This document shows, piece after piece, positions 11,640 to 22,074 of a DNA stretch of 64,000 nt; the stretch's first letter is position 1; every line of letters starts with the position of its first letter. The DNA lies in NCBI GenBank assembly GCA_015680685.1, contig MNCI01025571.1, forward strand, positions 405,632-469,631. Direction: 5' to 3'. Position numbers and translations under genes: made by a program. This DNA is from Gnetum montanum (lineage: Eukaryota > Streptophyta > Gnetopsida > Gnetales > Gnetaceae). The notes under the pieces are model-generated. The model was not told the DNA's origin, made no database searches, and saw only the letters and a list, made by a program, of their open reading frames with translations.

Positions 11640-12060
11640 AGTTTGGCGAATCCCATTCCTTTAATTTTTTTGCAAATTTCTAAGGAAAATTTGAATCCTT
11701 GAAGCTTAATAAGCCAATTCCCTCTTATTAGCCTAATGTCATTTTAAGCCAAAAATTACTTAAAAATAGACTTTGTTAGCATAATATGAACCAATGCACT
11801 TTCTAAATAATATTTGAAATGTAAAATCATCCTAATAATGACATATGCTTATTTTTCTAAATCTGAATAGTTTAAATCAAAACCTTTAAGTTGATAACCA
11901 AAAAATTCAATTGGCTCATCTTGATAATCTTTTTTGAGATAAAATTGCAACAATTGAATCATTGAAAGCAAAAGCATATAACCATAAGTCTTCTTTTAAT
12001 TTAGTTTTGGCTAAATATGGAGCATCTTAAATAGCTTTTTAAATTTATGCTAATGCTTTT
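11640..12060 (-). pseudogene. Gypsy-type RNase H of element D
   Basis: The reverse strand encodes PIEFFGYQLKGFDLNYSDLEK, then AYVIIRMILHFKYYLESA, then IRLIRGNWLIKLQGFKFSLEI...KGMGFAKLMAKEA. This is the RNase H that directly follows reverse transcriptase in Ty3/gypsy elements; the RGxWLIKLQ and KGxGxAKLMA segments are typical of the Tat group. It is a second RNase H in this element, separate from the archaeal-type domain upstream of RT. Several stops are present. Confidence 0.75.
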
Positions 12061-12943
12061 TTCTAATTCAGGTGTCTTCCTTACTTGAACATCTATCTTG
12101 AGAATAATTATTAAGGGTTTGGTAATCTCAGTAAATCCTGGAAAAATTTTCTTGACAAAATTTATTTAAGAATCTAAGAGACTTCTTGTTGGTTGGATAT
12201 TTAATATTTTGCATAGCCTAAATCCTTGAATTATCTATAGTAATACCATTTTAACAAGTTACATGTCCTAACAAGCTTCTAGACTTTACCCCAAAAATGC
12301 TTTTCTTATGATTCAAGGAAATGCCATATTCCCAACATCTATCAAAAATTTTCTAAAGGTGATTGATATGATCTTCTTTTCTCTTTGAATAAATATTAAT
12401 GCCATCTAAATAAATCATAACAAATTTTCCAAGTCAACCATTAAAAGCAAAATCCACAAGTCATTGGAAAGTGGCTCTAGCATTTGATAATCCAAAAGGC
12501 ATCCTCTTGTAAGTGAAAGTTCCTTACTTAGTAATAAAAGGTATCTTATATCTATTATTTTTATCAACAATGATCTAATTATAGTCCAAAAAACCATCTA
12601 AAAAATAATATATTTGACATCCTAATACTTTAATTAGTAGTTCATCAATTTTGGGAAGTGGGTATTTATCCTTTTCTGAAGCTTCATTTAAATTTTTGAA
12701 ATCAACAAACAACTTGATATCACCGTTCTTCTTCGTGACCAGGACAAGATTAGCTAACCAAGTTGAGTACCAAACATGATATATAATTTAGGCTTGTAAT
12801 AGCTTTTTGATTTTGACTTCTATAGCTAGTTCAAATGATGGGTTAAATTTTCTTTGCTTTTATTTAACCACTCTATAATCATTTACCAAGGGGATCATAT
12901 GAGTCATCACATTAGATCTAAATGTTTTAAGATTGTCTTAAGA
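12061..12943 (-). pseudogene. Reverse transcriptase of element D
   Basis: The reverse strand encodes VMTHMIPLVNDYR, STWLANLVLVTKKNGDIKLFVDFKNLNEASEKDKYPLPKIDELL (split by position, about 12780-12600), GTFTYKRMPFGLSNARATFQ near 12530-12470 and MIYLDGINIYS near 12410. The catalytic YLDD motif has become YLDG, so the enzyme would be dead even without the stops. The sequence then runs through GISLNHKKSIFGV and LLGHV, the end of the RT core. The Tat-type wording of these motifs distinguishes D from the Athila-like elements here, which have FMDDFS. Confidence 0.85.
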
Positions 12944-13264
12944 TCAAGCAAAATTATTTAAATTATCCTTTAACAAGTATAATAATTCCTTCTTGAAAAT
13001 ATGGTTTCTTTCCTTTGTGATATTTAGAATCCTTAGTTTTTCTTTAGATTCAAAATTTATTGCTTCATAAGCTTGATCATCTAGATTCTGTGTGTATGCC
13101 CCTTTAAGCAGCCTTTTGCTAAACTCATATTCATAATTAATTACTTCCTTGGGAATAAAATTTGATTTAGATTTTGATGTAGCTACTGATTCAAGCATGA
13201 TTTTATTTTCAAATTCCTCTTTATTATTCAAGAATCTAAGTAATTGATCATCATTTTTGAACAT
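12944..13264 (-). pseudogene. Spacer domain between archaeal-type RNase H and RT of element D
   Basis: An open stretch of 106 codons starting MFKNDDQLLRFLNNKEEFEN, very rich in Lys, Glu, Asn and Leu, ending at the start of the RT region (LLKDNLNNFA). It resembles the acidic and basic linker that precedes RT in Tat elements which carry an RNase H domain in front of RT. It has no catalytic motif. It is the longest open stretch of D's coding region. Confidence 0.6.
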
Positions 13265-13299
13265 CTAAAAATGTTCTATGTTATCCAGAATTAATGGCT

Positions 13300-13740
13300 A
13301 ATGTTCAACCTTGATTACTACCCCTTTATAATTTTCTATTTTTCCTAAATCTGACACTAAGGATACCATGGCTAATCCATCTGCTTAGCAATTGTTTTTC
13401 TTGCATATGTGTTCTATCTCATAATGGCTAAATTGGTCTAACATCTTGCAAACAAGCTATTTATATGACCTTAAGAACAAGCTTTTTCCCACACACTTGC
13501 ATTTAAGTTGTTCACAAACGAGCCTTGAATCTCCGTTCACTATGATTTCATTAATCCCATTTTCTAATGTTGTTTTAATTCCAATACATAGAGCTTCATA
13601 TTGAGCTTTGTTATTGGTGCAGGAAAAAGACAAAGACATAGCTTTTAAAATTTTTGAAGAATTATTTTTTACTAATACTACTCCAACTACCGCACCTTTA
13701 GAATTACAAGAACCATCAAAATATAACTCCCATTTATTTT
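13300..13740 (-). pseudogene. Archaeal-type RNase H (aRNH) of element D, upstream of RT
   Basis: The reverse strand encodes WELYFDGSCNSKGAVVGVVL, then SLSFSCTNNKAQYEALCIGIKTTLENGINEIIVNGDSRLVCEQL. The acidic residues of the RNase H site are all visible: FDGS (Asp), YEAL (Glu), GDSRLV (Asp), and a degraded ADGLA near 13375 for the last Asp. The spacing is that of the archaeal-type domain known from Tat-group plant elements, not the gypsy RNase H. It lies between protease and RT on the same strand. From 13740 to 13457 only the codon after RSYK is a stop, which makes this the best preserved enzyme domain of D. Confidence 0.85.
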
Positions 13741-13799
13741 TTCTTTGTGCTTTATATCTTTCTGATGCTTAAACTTCTTGAAATGTACAAGCTCCAAAT

Positions 13800-14338
13800 T
13801 TGAAGGTTCTAGATTTGATAACTTTGTTCTTCTCATTACAAGTAACATTTTTTACCATCAAAGGTTCACTATGTATGTATATTTGATTAGGTTCCCCTTT
13901 CCATGGTAGTCACATGTGTGAATAGTTTTTTGATATGTATCCTAAGAAGTTTTCACTTGAGCTTCTACTTAATAGTAAGCTATATGAATCTAGAATAATG
14001 GCCACTTACATGGTTATTCTACTCTTTACATGGGGCTCAGATGTCATTTCTAACAAAACATTTGGAAATTTTCCTATGATTTTTACCCCGCTTTTGTGTT
14101 TATTGGATTACTTAGGGGTTAAACCAAGTTTTTTGCAAATAGACAAATGGATGATAATTGATGAAGCTCCAGAATCAACCAAGCAATTGTGTATATATTT
14201 CTTGTTCAACTTCATTGTCAGAAGAAAACAAGGAGCTTCTTTATTAGGAGTGTAAGAATAGTTACATCTAACTATCTTATCAACATTAGAAACATAGATT
14301 AATTTAGATTCTCCAATTCTCTTCTTTGCTTTAATCAA
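13800..14338 (-). pseudogene. Aspartic protease of element D
   Basis: An open stretch of 76 codons at 14338-14108 ends NCLVDSGASSIIIHLSICKKLGLTPK, with the DSGAS active-site motif intact. The frame then breaks, but sequence of protease C-terminal type follows (SYSLLLSRSSSENFLGYISKNYSHM) down to about 13860, then LPWKGEPNQIYIHSEPLM. The enzyme would cut the gag-pol precursor. It is followed by the archaeal-type RNase H. Confidence 0.75.
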
Positions 14339-15128
14339 CTCTACAATTTTCTTTTGCTAACTCCCCATCTATAATACTTGATATAAACTAATATTAGCTC
14401 TTACGTGCTTAAGGTTTTCTATTAAATTATATTCTCCATCTTTATAAAAGCCTGATTTCCTAATCCATTTGTTAAAATTTTGATTATCAACATTTTTTTC
14501 TATTTGATTTTCTTTTTATTTCTTATTTTCCTTCCCACTTAATTTGAATGCCTTCCTTTTGGTGGATGGATCTGAAATAACATTTGTAGATGTAAAGGTA
14601 GTTAATTTCTCCTTTGATCTCAAATTATATCTAGTTTCATCATTATTATTACATTCTTCATCTAATGATGAATCTTCTTCAAAGCTTGAAAGAAAAGAGT
14701 TACCACTAGATTCATTTTCAAAAGACTTACTTATGTAATGAACACCACACAACTCATTATCAGATTCAACATCAAGAAAATTAGAAATAGTTGTATCAAT
14801 TTCATCTTCGGAATCTACTAATTTAGTGTCATGATGTTTATGTTTTCTATTTTTCCTCTCTTCCTTTATTTTAACTTTTGCTAAAGCTTTTCTAGTTTCA
14901 CTACTTTGTTGTATAAATCTTTCATTAACTATCCTTTTTAAGATTCTCTATTTTCTAGTTCATGGTTTGTATTAGCATGGGAAGGTCTTGGTAATGCTTT
15001 AAATTGAGCTATATTTTATGCAAGAATCAATATTTTTCCTTCATCTTTTGAAGTTGCAATGATTTCTCTTTCATTGAAGTTTTTTTTTTTTCTAATTGAA
15101 TAACTTTATTAAAATAATGATTCAAGGT
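14339..15128 (-). pseudogene. gag C-terminal and gag-protease linker of element D
   Basis: Downstream of the E insertion the reverse strand continues D's gag with a Lys-rich, coiled-coil-like stretch and then an acidic Ser/Glu/Asp/Asn-rich linker, open for 78 codons at 14752-14516. No zinc knuckle is visible. The bases AAGGT at 15124-15128 are the left copy of the target duplication made by E; the right copy is at 26659-26663. Confidence 0.55.
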
Positions 15129-15928
15129 TGATGAGTGGTGAGGTACCCCTACACTCAACCATATGAATACAAGCATTACATGCACGATCTGGTCAAACTC
15201 CAAGGACTAAGTGCTTACACGCCTTATGAAACATTTAAGGTTAATCAATCGTTGTCCTCCCAAACTTACTTGTATTGTCACGGTTGTATGGTTAAGTTTG
15301 AGGTATATGATTTTTATGTCTTTTATCTTTTTATCGCCTATGCTAAGAGAGGAAAGGGTGAAGAGACTAAGTGACTAACTTTCACTAACTAAGCTCTAAT
15401 CATCCTAGCATCAGTATCTGTTCCCACTTGCCGTACACACCCTGAACTAGTGCAACACTACTAGGATTACCAAACGCTATTCGTTACTGGGTTACCAAGT
15501 GTAGCGCACGTGCTCGAAGTGGTCATACTGAATGCACTTAACTAGGAGAGTTGAGGGTTGAGAGAGATTTAATTATCTAAGAAAGCATTTAAACATTTAA
15601 CAATAATTAAATCCTAATTAGCTTAGTCCATGCATTACAAGGTTTATCAAAAAGTTTGTCTTTATTTCTGTACACAAATGTATGCTCAGGTATAATTTGC
15701 TCGAATAAAGATCCATTCACTTTGAGACTCCTACTGCGAGCACATGGAAATTATTCTATCTCTGGAATGGTAAAACTACCAAAGTTTAGCTAAGGGTCTA
15801 GATCTAGATGATCTTACAAGGGAAAGCTGCCTCTTATTTATAGACATGGCGACAGGCTGCGATATCATGTACACGATATCGCAAGAGCCGACACGATATC
15901 GCGGCCCATGTAATATCGCGTCCCATCA
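15129..15928 (-). repeat. 3' LTR of element E
   Basis: Reverse-strand start TGATGGGACGCG at 15928, end CTCATCA at 15129. U3 is very short; it carries four GATATCG-type motifs (15855-15920) and a TATA box TATAAATA at 15835-15842. AATAAA is at 15661-15666. R-U5 matches the other family LTRs, including GTACCTCACCACTCATCA at the end. The 5' LTR has one fewer GATATCG module. Confidence 0.92.
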
Positions 15929-17790
15929 TACCCCCACGACTAAATGAAAACTCGTCCTCAAGTTCCTTACAAAATATTGGGACGGTATGGGATTATTGAC
16001 TTGAATGACACTAATGGGAGATCGGGTGACATGTGAACGGATCATAATTACAATACATGACAAAATTTAGTGTTCCTGACAACAAGAGTGAACACTATAC
16101 ATATTTGACATCCAACCTTATTTGGCAGCTGGGATAGAAGAGAGAAGAGAGAGAGAAAAGAAGAAGTCTGTTGCTTCCGATGCCAAGATTTCACTTTTCA
16201 TTGTTTGTCTATAAGCTCGCCATTAATCTCGTTCCTTGTGTAATTGCTTCAGCACCAGTCCATTCCAAGTGTTCCCTCCAAATCCAATTCATTTTTGTAT
16301 GATTTCCATCTACACACATAACATAGTCTGATATTAGCAAGGGTAAATGAATCACAATATAGTTAATACCTTGCCTTGGTGTAAGGTCCATTGGCTGAGT
16401 TGTGATATGGCTAATGCGGATCTAGAGATATAATACTGGTGACTACCCAAGGTGTAGGGGTTAGGAGAAAATCGAAAAAATTGGACCAAGACCCCCATGA
16501 CTACGAGCAAACTTCCGATAGCGATAGAATGGAAAAAGATAATGAATAAGAAAGATGGAGAAAAAGAAACAAAAATCACGCCAATAAAATGGATGTCAGA
16601 GATGGAAATGAACAAAATAAATGGTGATTGCATAAATGTTTTAAGGGAAATAAATTAACGGATGCACCAAATAGGAATGCTAGTGGGTCCTCCCCAAAGC
16701 AGGCTCATGCCCTTAATGCCCTGACAATCCCACATTCAAAGAGTCTGCAAGCTCTAGAAATGTCTTTTGGAAGCAATAGTTAAATTCTTAACCACAAGAC
16801 TTTACCAAAAAGCAAATAATGCATCCACCAAAATATGGACTACTGATACAACTGGCAATGAGGTGATAAATGGAGAAAGAAGGATGGAAAGAAGAGAATG
16901 GAATGGAATCTCAAGAACAAGGTGGTGTATAGCCCCTTATATATTAATGGTTAATGTGACTTAGTAGAACTCATTCCAAATCTAGCCTTAAACAAACCAC
17001 ATCTAGTGACTTTGCATTAATACATTTGGCCAATCCATCCCCCCGAAATAACAAGAATGCCTTCACCATAGAGCCACCACCATTCCGATGAAACGAAAGA
17101 GGAGAAAGTAGGAAGTGAGAAGGGCCTTAGTTAGAGGGAACATGTTTATTTTAGTTCCATAACCCGTGCTTGTAGCCTAAATGATTATATCATCTAAGGG
17201 GTGTGCTTTGAATTCTCACTTTTTTTTTTGCATGAGAACCACACCATGCAAAGACTTATTATTTTTATTTACTTAGCTTCTTGATAATAGAGCGGCATTG
17301 AAATGGTGCGGGAGACTCAAGAAGAAAAAATCCAAGCACCCAAGAGAATGGCCAGCACAAGTGCATCAAGTTCCCTTAAAGTTACACCCTTTTCAATTCT
17401 TAAGTCCTTCCTTTATTTAAGAAATGCTTAGTCACCGATTCGTTGATAGTTCTTATTATTGGAAAAGGGATTGTATAGTTCCAAGCTAAGAGAGACCATA
17501 GAAATTCATGGATGCATGGATGACATGGACTCATTGCCTGCTATATCAAAAGAACCATATCTTAGTATCAACATCAAAACTTAAAGGTAAAAACCAAACA
17601 TTAGCAATCAAGCGAATATAGTTCATACCATCTTTGGAGCACTTATTAAGTGATGAATCAAACAAAGTAATCAAACACACACAAAAATGAAAAAGTATAA
17701 TGATGTTGTAAAACAAAAACAAGAAAAGATAAAGAAATTTGTAAAATAAAAATGTGTAAAAAAAACTTAAAAAGAAACTGAGGGCCTCAA
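15929..17790 (-). other. Polypurine tract and noncoding spacer of element E
   Basis: Just upstream of the 3' LTR the reverse strand has AACTTGAGGACGAGTTTTC (about 15965-15946) and the G-rich tract GTCGTGGGGGTA (15940-15929). The remaining 1.8 kb corresponds to the first part of the spacer in B, F and G: it has the blocks near 17518-17540, 17130-17215 and 16677-16725 that are conserved among all four elements. The internal promoter and ORF3 are absent. A very hydrophobic open stretch of 93 codons lies at 16633-16352 but may be chance. A GA-rich run lies at 16135-16172. Confidence 0.75.
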
Positions 17791-19140
17791 TTGATTAGCA
17801 TAGGTGGCCATCTTCCCCATGACTAAGTTGGAAGGGAGAGATCCGAAATAATGAGCGAGGTCATCCTCTCTCAGAGGTTGGGGCACATGTAGCTATTCTA
17901 AGCTCATGGAAGGGTTTGGTTTGTTGTATGTTGACCAATAATCTCTTTTCAAGGCTTTTGGGTTTGTATATGGTCATGGCTCCTGAGGGAAAGGTTGTCT
18001 GGATGATGTAAGGTCCTTCCCACAATGTTTGAAATTTCGTGTGTTGGGGCACATGTGTGGGGTTCCAGTAAAAGATCTTATCTCCTGGTTGGTACTTAAA
18101 CTTTCAAATTTTTAAGTCATGACATTGTTTATTATGTGCCTTGTGCAACTCATTTGATGATAAGACAACCAATCGATTTTCGTCTAGCACGTTTATAGTT
18201 GCCAATCTTTATTTTTGTGCTAGATCAAGGTCAAGGTGGAGGTCACATGCCATGGACAGTGTAGCCTACGGAGCTCGGTTTGAATTGGAAGCTTTGGAAG
18301 TTTTCCGTACACTAACTCATAGGGAGAGTAGCCTATAGGAAGTTTCCAAGTGGAGCGGTATCCCAGAGAACATCGTTCAGTTTAGTGCTCCAATCTCACC
18401 TATACTTGCTCATTGTCCTTGTTAATATTCTAGTAATCTCTCGATTAGTGACCTCGGCTTGGCCATTAGCTTGGGGGTGATAAGGTGTGATCAATTTATG
18501 TTCAACCCCTAAGCGTTGCATCAATTTTTGAAAGGTTGCACCCATAAAGTGTGTTCCATTATTCGAGATAAGCGCACGCAGCACACCAAACCTATCTATG
18601 ACTTGTTGTTGTACAAATCATGCAGCTGTAGACGATGTGCAGTCTGTTACAGCAACTACTTCAGCCCATTTTGTTAGATAGTCAATAGCAACAATGATAT
18701 AAGCTTTTCCATTGGACATTGGTATAATGGGCCCCATAAAGTCTATTCCCCAAATGTCGAAGGGTTCCAAAGGTTGAATCCATTGTTGCAGACCCTCCAT
18801 TCTAGGAGTCATTCCTCCATCACGTTGACAGCACTCATAGGATTGGAAAAAATGATGGACATCCCAAAATAGTGTTGGCCAGTAATAGCTCGCAAGCAAG
18901 ATCTTAATAGCCATTCGTCTCCCTTCATAGTGACCCCCACAAGGGCCCTCATGAGTGTCCTGGAGAACTCTTAGTTGGTCCACATCGGGCATGCACCATC
19001 GAACCAAGCCATTAGGATAGACTTTGTAAAGTTGTTCGTTGATCTCCATGAAGTACTTGGCTCTATAGAGAAACTGTTGTTTCTTCCTAGAGTTCAACTC
19101 CTGTGGTGTTTGTTAGGAAAAGAGATAGGTAAGAATGCTA
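17791..19140 (-). pseudogene. Integrase of element E
   Basis: A reverse-strand frame of 159 codons (19097-18618) encodes LQDTHEGPCGGHY...ECCQRDG (zinc-finger part), WIQPLEPFDIWGIDFMGPI (first Asp) and YIIVAIDYLTKWAEVVAVTDC. Downstream, RALISNNGTHFMGATF has Asn where B has the catalytic Asp (ISDNG), and YHPQANGQAEVTNREI keeps the Glu. The C-terminal part (TKFQTLWEGPYIIQTTF, SLEKRLLVNIQQTKPFHE) ends near 17870, followed by a G-rich GGGGAAGATGG near 17815. The loss of the second Asp and the stops abolish activity. Confidence 0.87.
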
Positions 19141-20720
19141 CTATACCAATTTTTTCCCATGGGTTGGTTATTCACTACATCGGCAAAGAGGGCTTCATCT
19201 AGAAAATGATCGGATATGGTGTATTCATCCTCTTTGCTATCCCAGTGCAACCAAGATAAGTGATTTGTAACTACGTTCTCGGTGCCCTTTCAATCTATCA
19301 TCGTTAGATCGAACTCCTGTAGGATTACCAGCCAACGTAGAATGCAAGGGGTAACCGTTGGCTTGTTCATGAGGAACCTAATTGCACTATGATCCATATG
19401 AATGTACACTTTGTAGCCTAACACATAATGCCTAAACTTGTCTAGTGCAAACACTACAGCCATTAATTCTTTTTCTGTAGTTGTGTAGTTGAGTTGTGCA
19501 TTGGCAATACTCTTACTTGCATAGTGGATGTAATAAGGGCATTTTTGGTCATCTAACTATGTAAGTACAGCTCCTAAGGCATAATTGGATGCATCAATCA
19601 TTATATGGAATCATCTGGACCAGTCAGGGGCTTATAGAATGGGATTTTCTACAAGCCTTTGTTTCAGAGTTTGAAATGCTCGTTCACATTCCTTGGTCCA
19701 TTCGAATGATGCATCCTTCTTCTTTAGCTCTACCAACGGTTTGGCAATCTTGGAGAAGTTCTCAATGAATCTCCAATAGTAGCCAATGTGTCCAAGGAAT
19801 GACCGAATGTCTTTCACAGTTTCCGATTGTCAGGCGATTCCTTGGATGACCCTAACTTTCTCTAGGTCTACCTCTATTTCTGAATGTGAAATTTTATGCC
19901 CAAGTACTACGCCCTCTTGGACCATCAAATGGCTTTTCTGCTAGTTGAGCCTTAAGTTGGTTTCTACACATCATTTTAGCACTTCCTCTCATCATTCCAG
20001 GGCTTGATTAAAGCTTGTCCCATAAGTGGAGAAGTCATCCATGAAGACTTCTACTCTGTTTCCTATCTACTATTGGAATATGCTCAAAACTAAACATTGA
20101 AACATGGTAGGAGCATTACACAAGCCAAATGGCATTTTTTTATATGCAAACATTCCCCAAGGACTGATGAACCTTTTTTTGGCTTGATCTTATGGTGCTA
20201 TCCGTATTTGGTTATATCCACTATACCCATCCAGAAAAATATAATAGTGATGCCCTGCTATAGTGTCCAAGACTTGGTCAACGAATGGCAACGGGAAATG
20301 ATCCTTGAATGTTGTTATGTTTAGCAGCCTAAAATCTATACACATCCTCCATTTGCCTCCCTTCTTAGGCACGATCACCAGAGGGCTAACCCATTCACTA
20401 TCAACAATGGGATATATGAACCCAGCCTTAAGAAGCTATTTTATCTCTTCTTTTACTATTTGTTTCAATTTTGGGTTCAATCATCTTTGTCATTGTTTTC
20501 GAGGTTTCATGGAGGGGTCCATGTAAATCCTATGCTGGCATATCCTAGGGTCTATTCCAATTAACTCGAGGTATGACCAGGGAAAGGCTTTTGACCACTT
20601 ATTTATCGCTTTCAGCAGTCTTTCTTTTTGTTTGGGAACAAGTTTTACGTTGATGATTATCGATTTTTCATTTTCAAGGGTCATATACTCCAAACCGATG
20701 AGCAATGATTTTAAATCAAG
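19141..20720 (-). pseudogene. Reverse transcriptase and RNase H of element E
   Basis: The reverse strand reads from the pre-RT linker (NKWSKAFPWSYLELIGIDPRICQHRI) into MIVPKKGGKWRMCIDFRLLN near 20378, FLDGYSGYNQIRIAP, KKMPFGLCNAP, EVFMDDFSTYG near 20050 (intact Asp pair, with the FMDD form typical of Athila) and LMVQEGVVLGHKIS. RT ends near 19640 with DIRSFLGHIGYYWRFIENFSKIAKP. RNase H follows: MIDASNYALGAVL, LNYTTTEKELMAVVFAL and HMDHSAIRFLMNK, to about 19240. Stops and shifts are fewer than in B. Confidence 0.9.
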
Positions 20721-20899
20721 GCGCTCTTATTTAAATCTCTCAGGAATTTCCAACTTCCCCCAATTGATGTTTTCGAGGCTAAGGCTTGGAAGTTGGCAAC
20801 GGACTTGCTATAGTGTGTCTATGCTTCCAATGTAAGCACTAGTTATTCCCTCAGTTAATTCCATGCATGTTATCGAATTACTCTCTTGATCAGCCATTA

Positions 20900-22069
20900 G
20901 CCACAGGGTGTCCTCTTGTCATGTGGCTGCTGCATACAAGCACCTTTGTATATTAATTTCTTGTGCACACTGATCGCATGCAGGCAATGCTAAACTTCGC
21001 ATAACTTATGATTTCTGCACACAATGGCACCCTGTGTCACTGTATGCGATACATGGAATTTTCTTCTACTCGATCTTTCCAAAAGGATTCTTCTTGGATA
21101 TTTCCAGGGAAAGATCACGGATTCCTAGGCATGCATCTCCAGTGCTCAGCCATGCTCTTCCCATTATTATTGGGAAGTCCTCCTTACCGTTTTTTACTTG
21201 TATCATTAGGAAATCAGCTGGATATGACCAACCACTCATAGTGGTAACGATGTCCTTCACTAGTCCCAAAGGGATAGTGATGGACTGGTTAGCCAGCTCT
21301 AGTCGAATGTTACTCTTCCTTAGTGGAGGTAGGTTCTAGGCTTTATACATGTCTTGCGATATCAAGTTGACTCCGGAACCTGAGTCTAGAAGAGCCTTAC
21401 ATGGTTCATTCCCAACGATTTGGACGTAGATTAAGGAACTTCCAAGATCAAAGAATTTCCTAGGAAGGTGGCCTTCCTTGATCCAGTTAGTGATGGTATG
21501 TGTTAACATAACCATATGCGTTGAGCTTTGTTGTTGGTTTGAAGGGAGTCCCAAAGCCTTATTTGATGGAGGAACGTTTGGAGGCTCAACCGCTTGTGGT
21601 TGTGAGAGCTTGTTTGGACTATTGGTTCTAAAGAAAGGTCTTCTCCTTGTACAATTGTCAAAACTAGCAGTGGGTTGGAGGTTTACAACTCTCGTAGCAT
21701 TGCATTGCTGCGGTTAAGTGGGGAGTTTCCCTTGCATCGCTAGAGCGAGTGGTAGTGGAGCTATTGGTGTAAGAGCCACGGATGGGTTCAGAGGATGGTA
21801 TAGATGTGGTGTATCTCTCCCAGGAGAAGGAGTCTTGTAATACTCCCAAGCTTGGTAGTGACGTTGTGGGGTTGCATGATCGACAGAGTCACTTGGAGAG
21901 ATTGGCTGCTGCACGTAGTAGCCATATGGATCTGGTTGTCGATAAGGGTATTTTTGCCTTAGCGATGGCATCCCCCATGACTGTGGGTATTGCCACTACT
22001 GGTGTTGCTCCATAGGTTGTGGCGGAGTCCCACTTGGATAATACGTTAACGGTTGGTGGAACTGCCTTG
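20900..22069 (-). pseudogene. gag-protease linker and protease of element E
   Basis: After the solo LTR the reverse strand continues with a Pro/Ser/Tyr-rich linker (21971-21714: KYPYRQPDPYGYYVQQPISP) and then protease. ALLDSGSGVNLISQDM near 21390-21350 has an intact DSG active site. The protease C-terminal half follows at 21269-21066 (GLVKDIVTTMSGWSYPADFL, FPIIMGRAWLS). B and G have Asn-Phe in place of the Asp-Ser. The enzyme would process the gag-pol precursor; the frame is interrupted. Confidence 0.8.
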
Positions 22070-22074
22070 GATTA

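Noticed and set aside
13935-14255. Plus-strand 106-codon stretch overlapping D's protease
   Set aside because: Antisense shadow; the reverse strand carries the protease active site LVDSGASS.
21008-21339. Plus-strand open stretches of 77-101 codons
   Set aside because: They are antisense shadows of E's protease, which matches B and G on the reverse strand.
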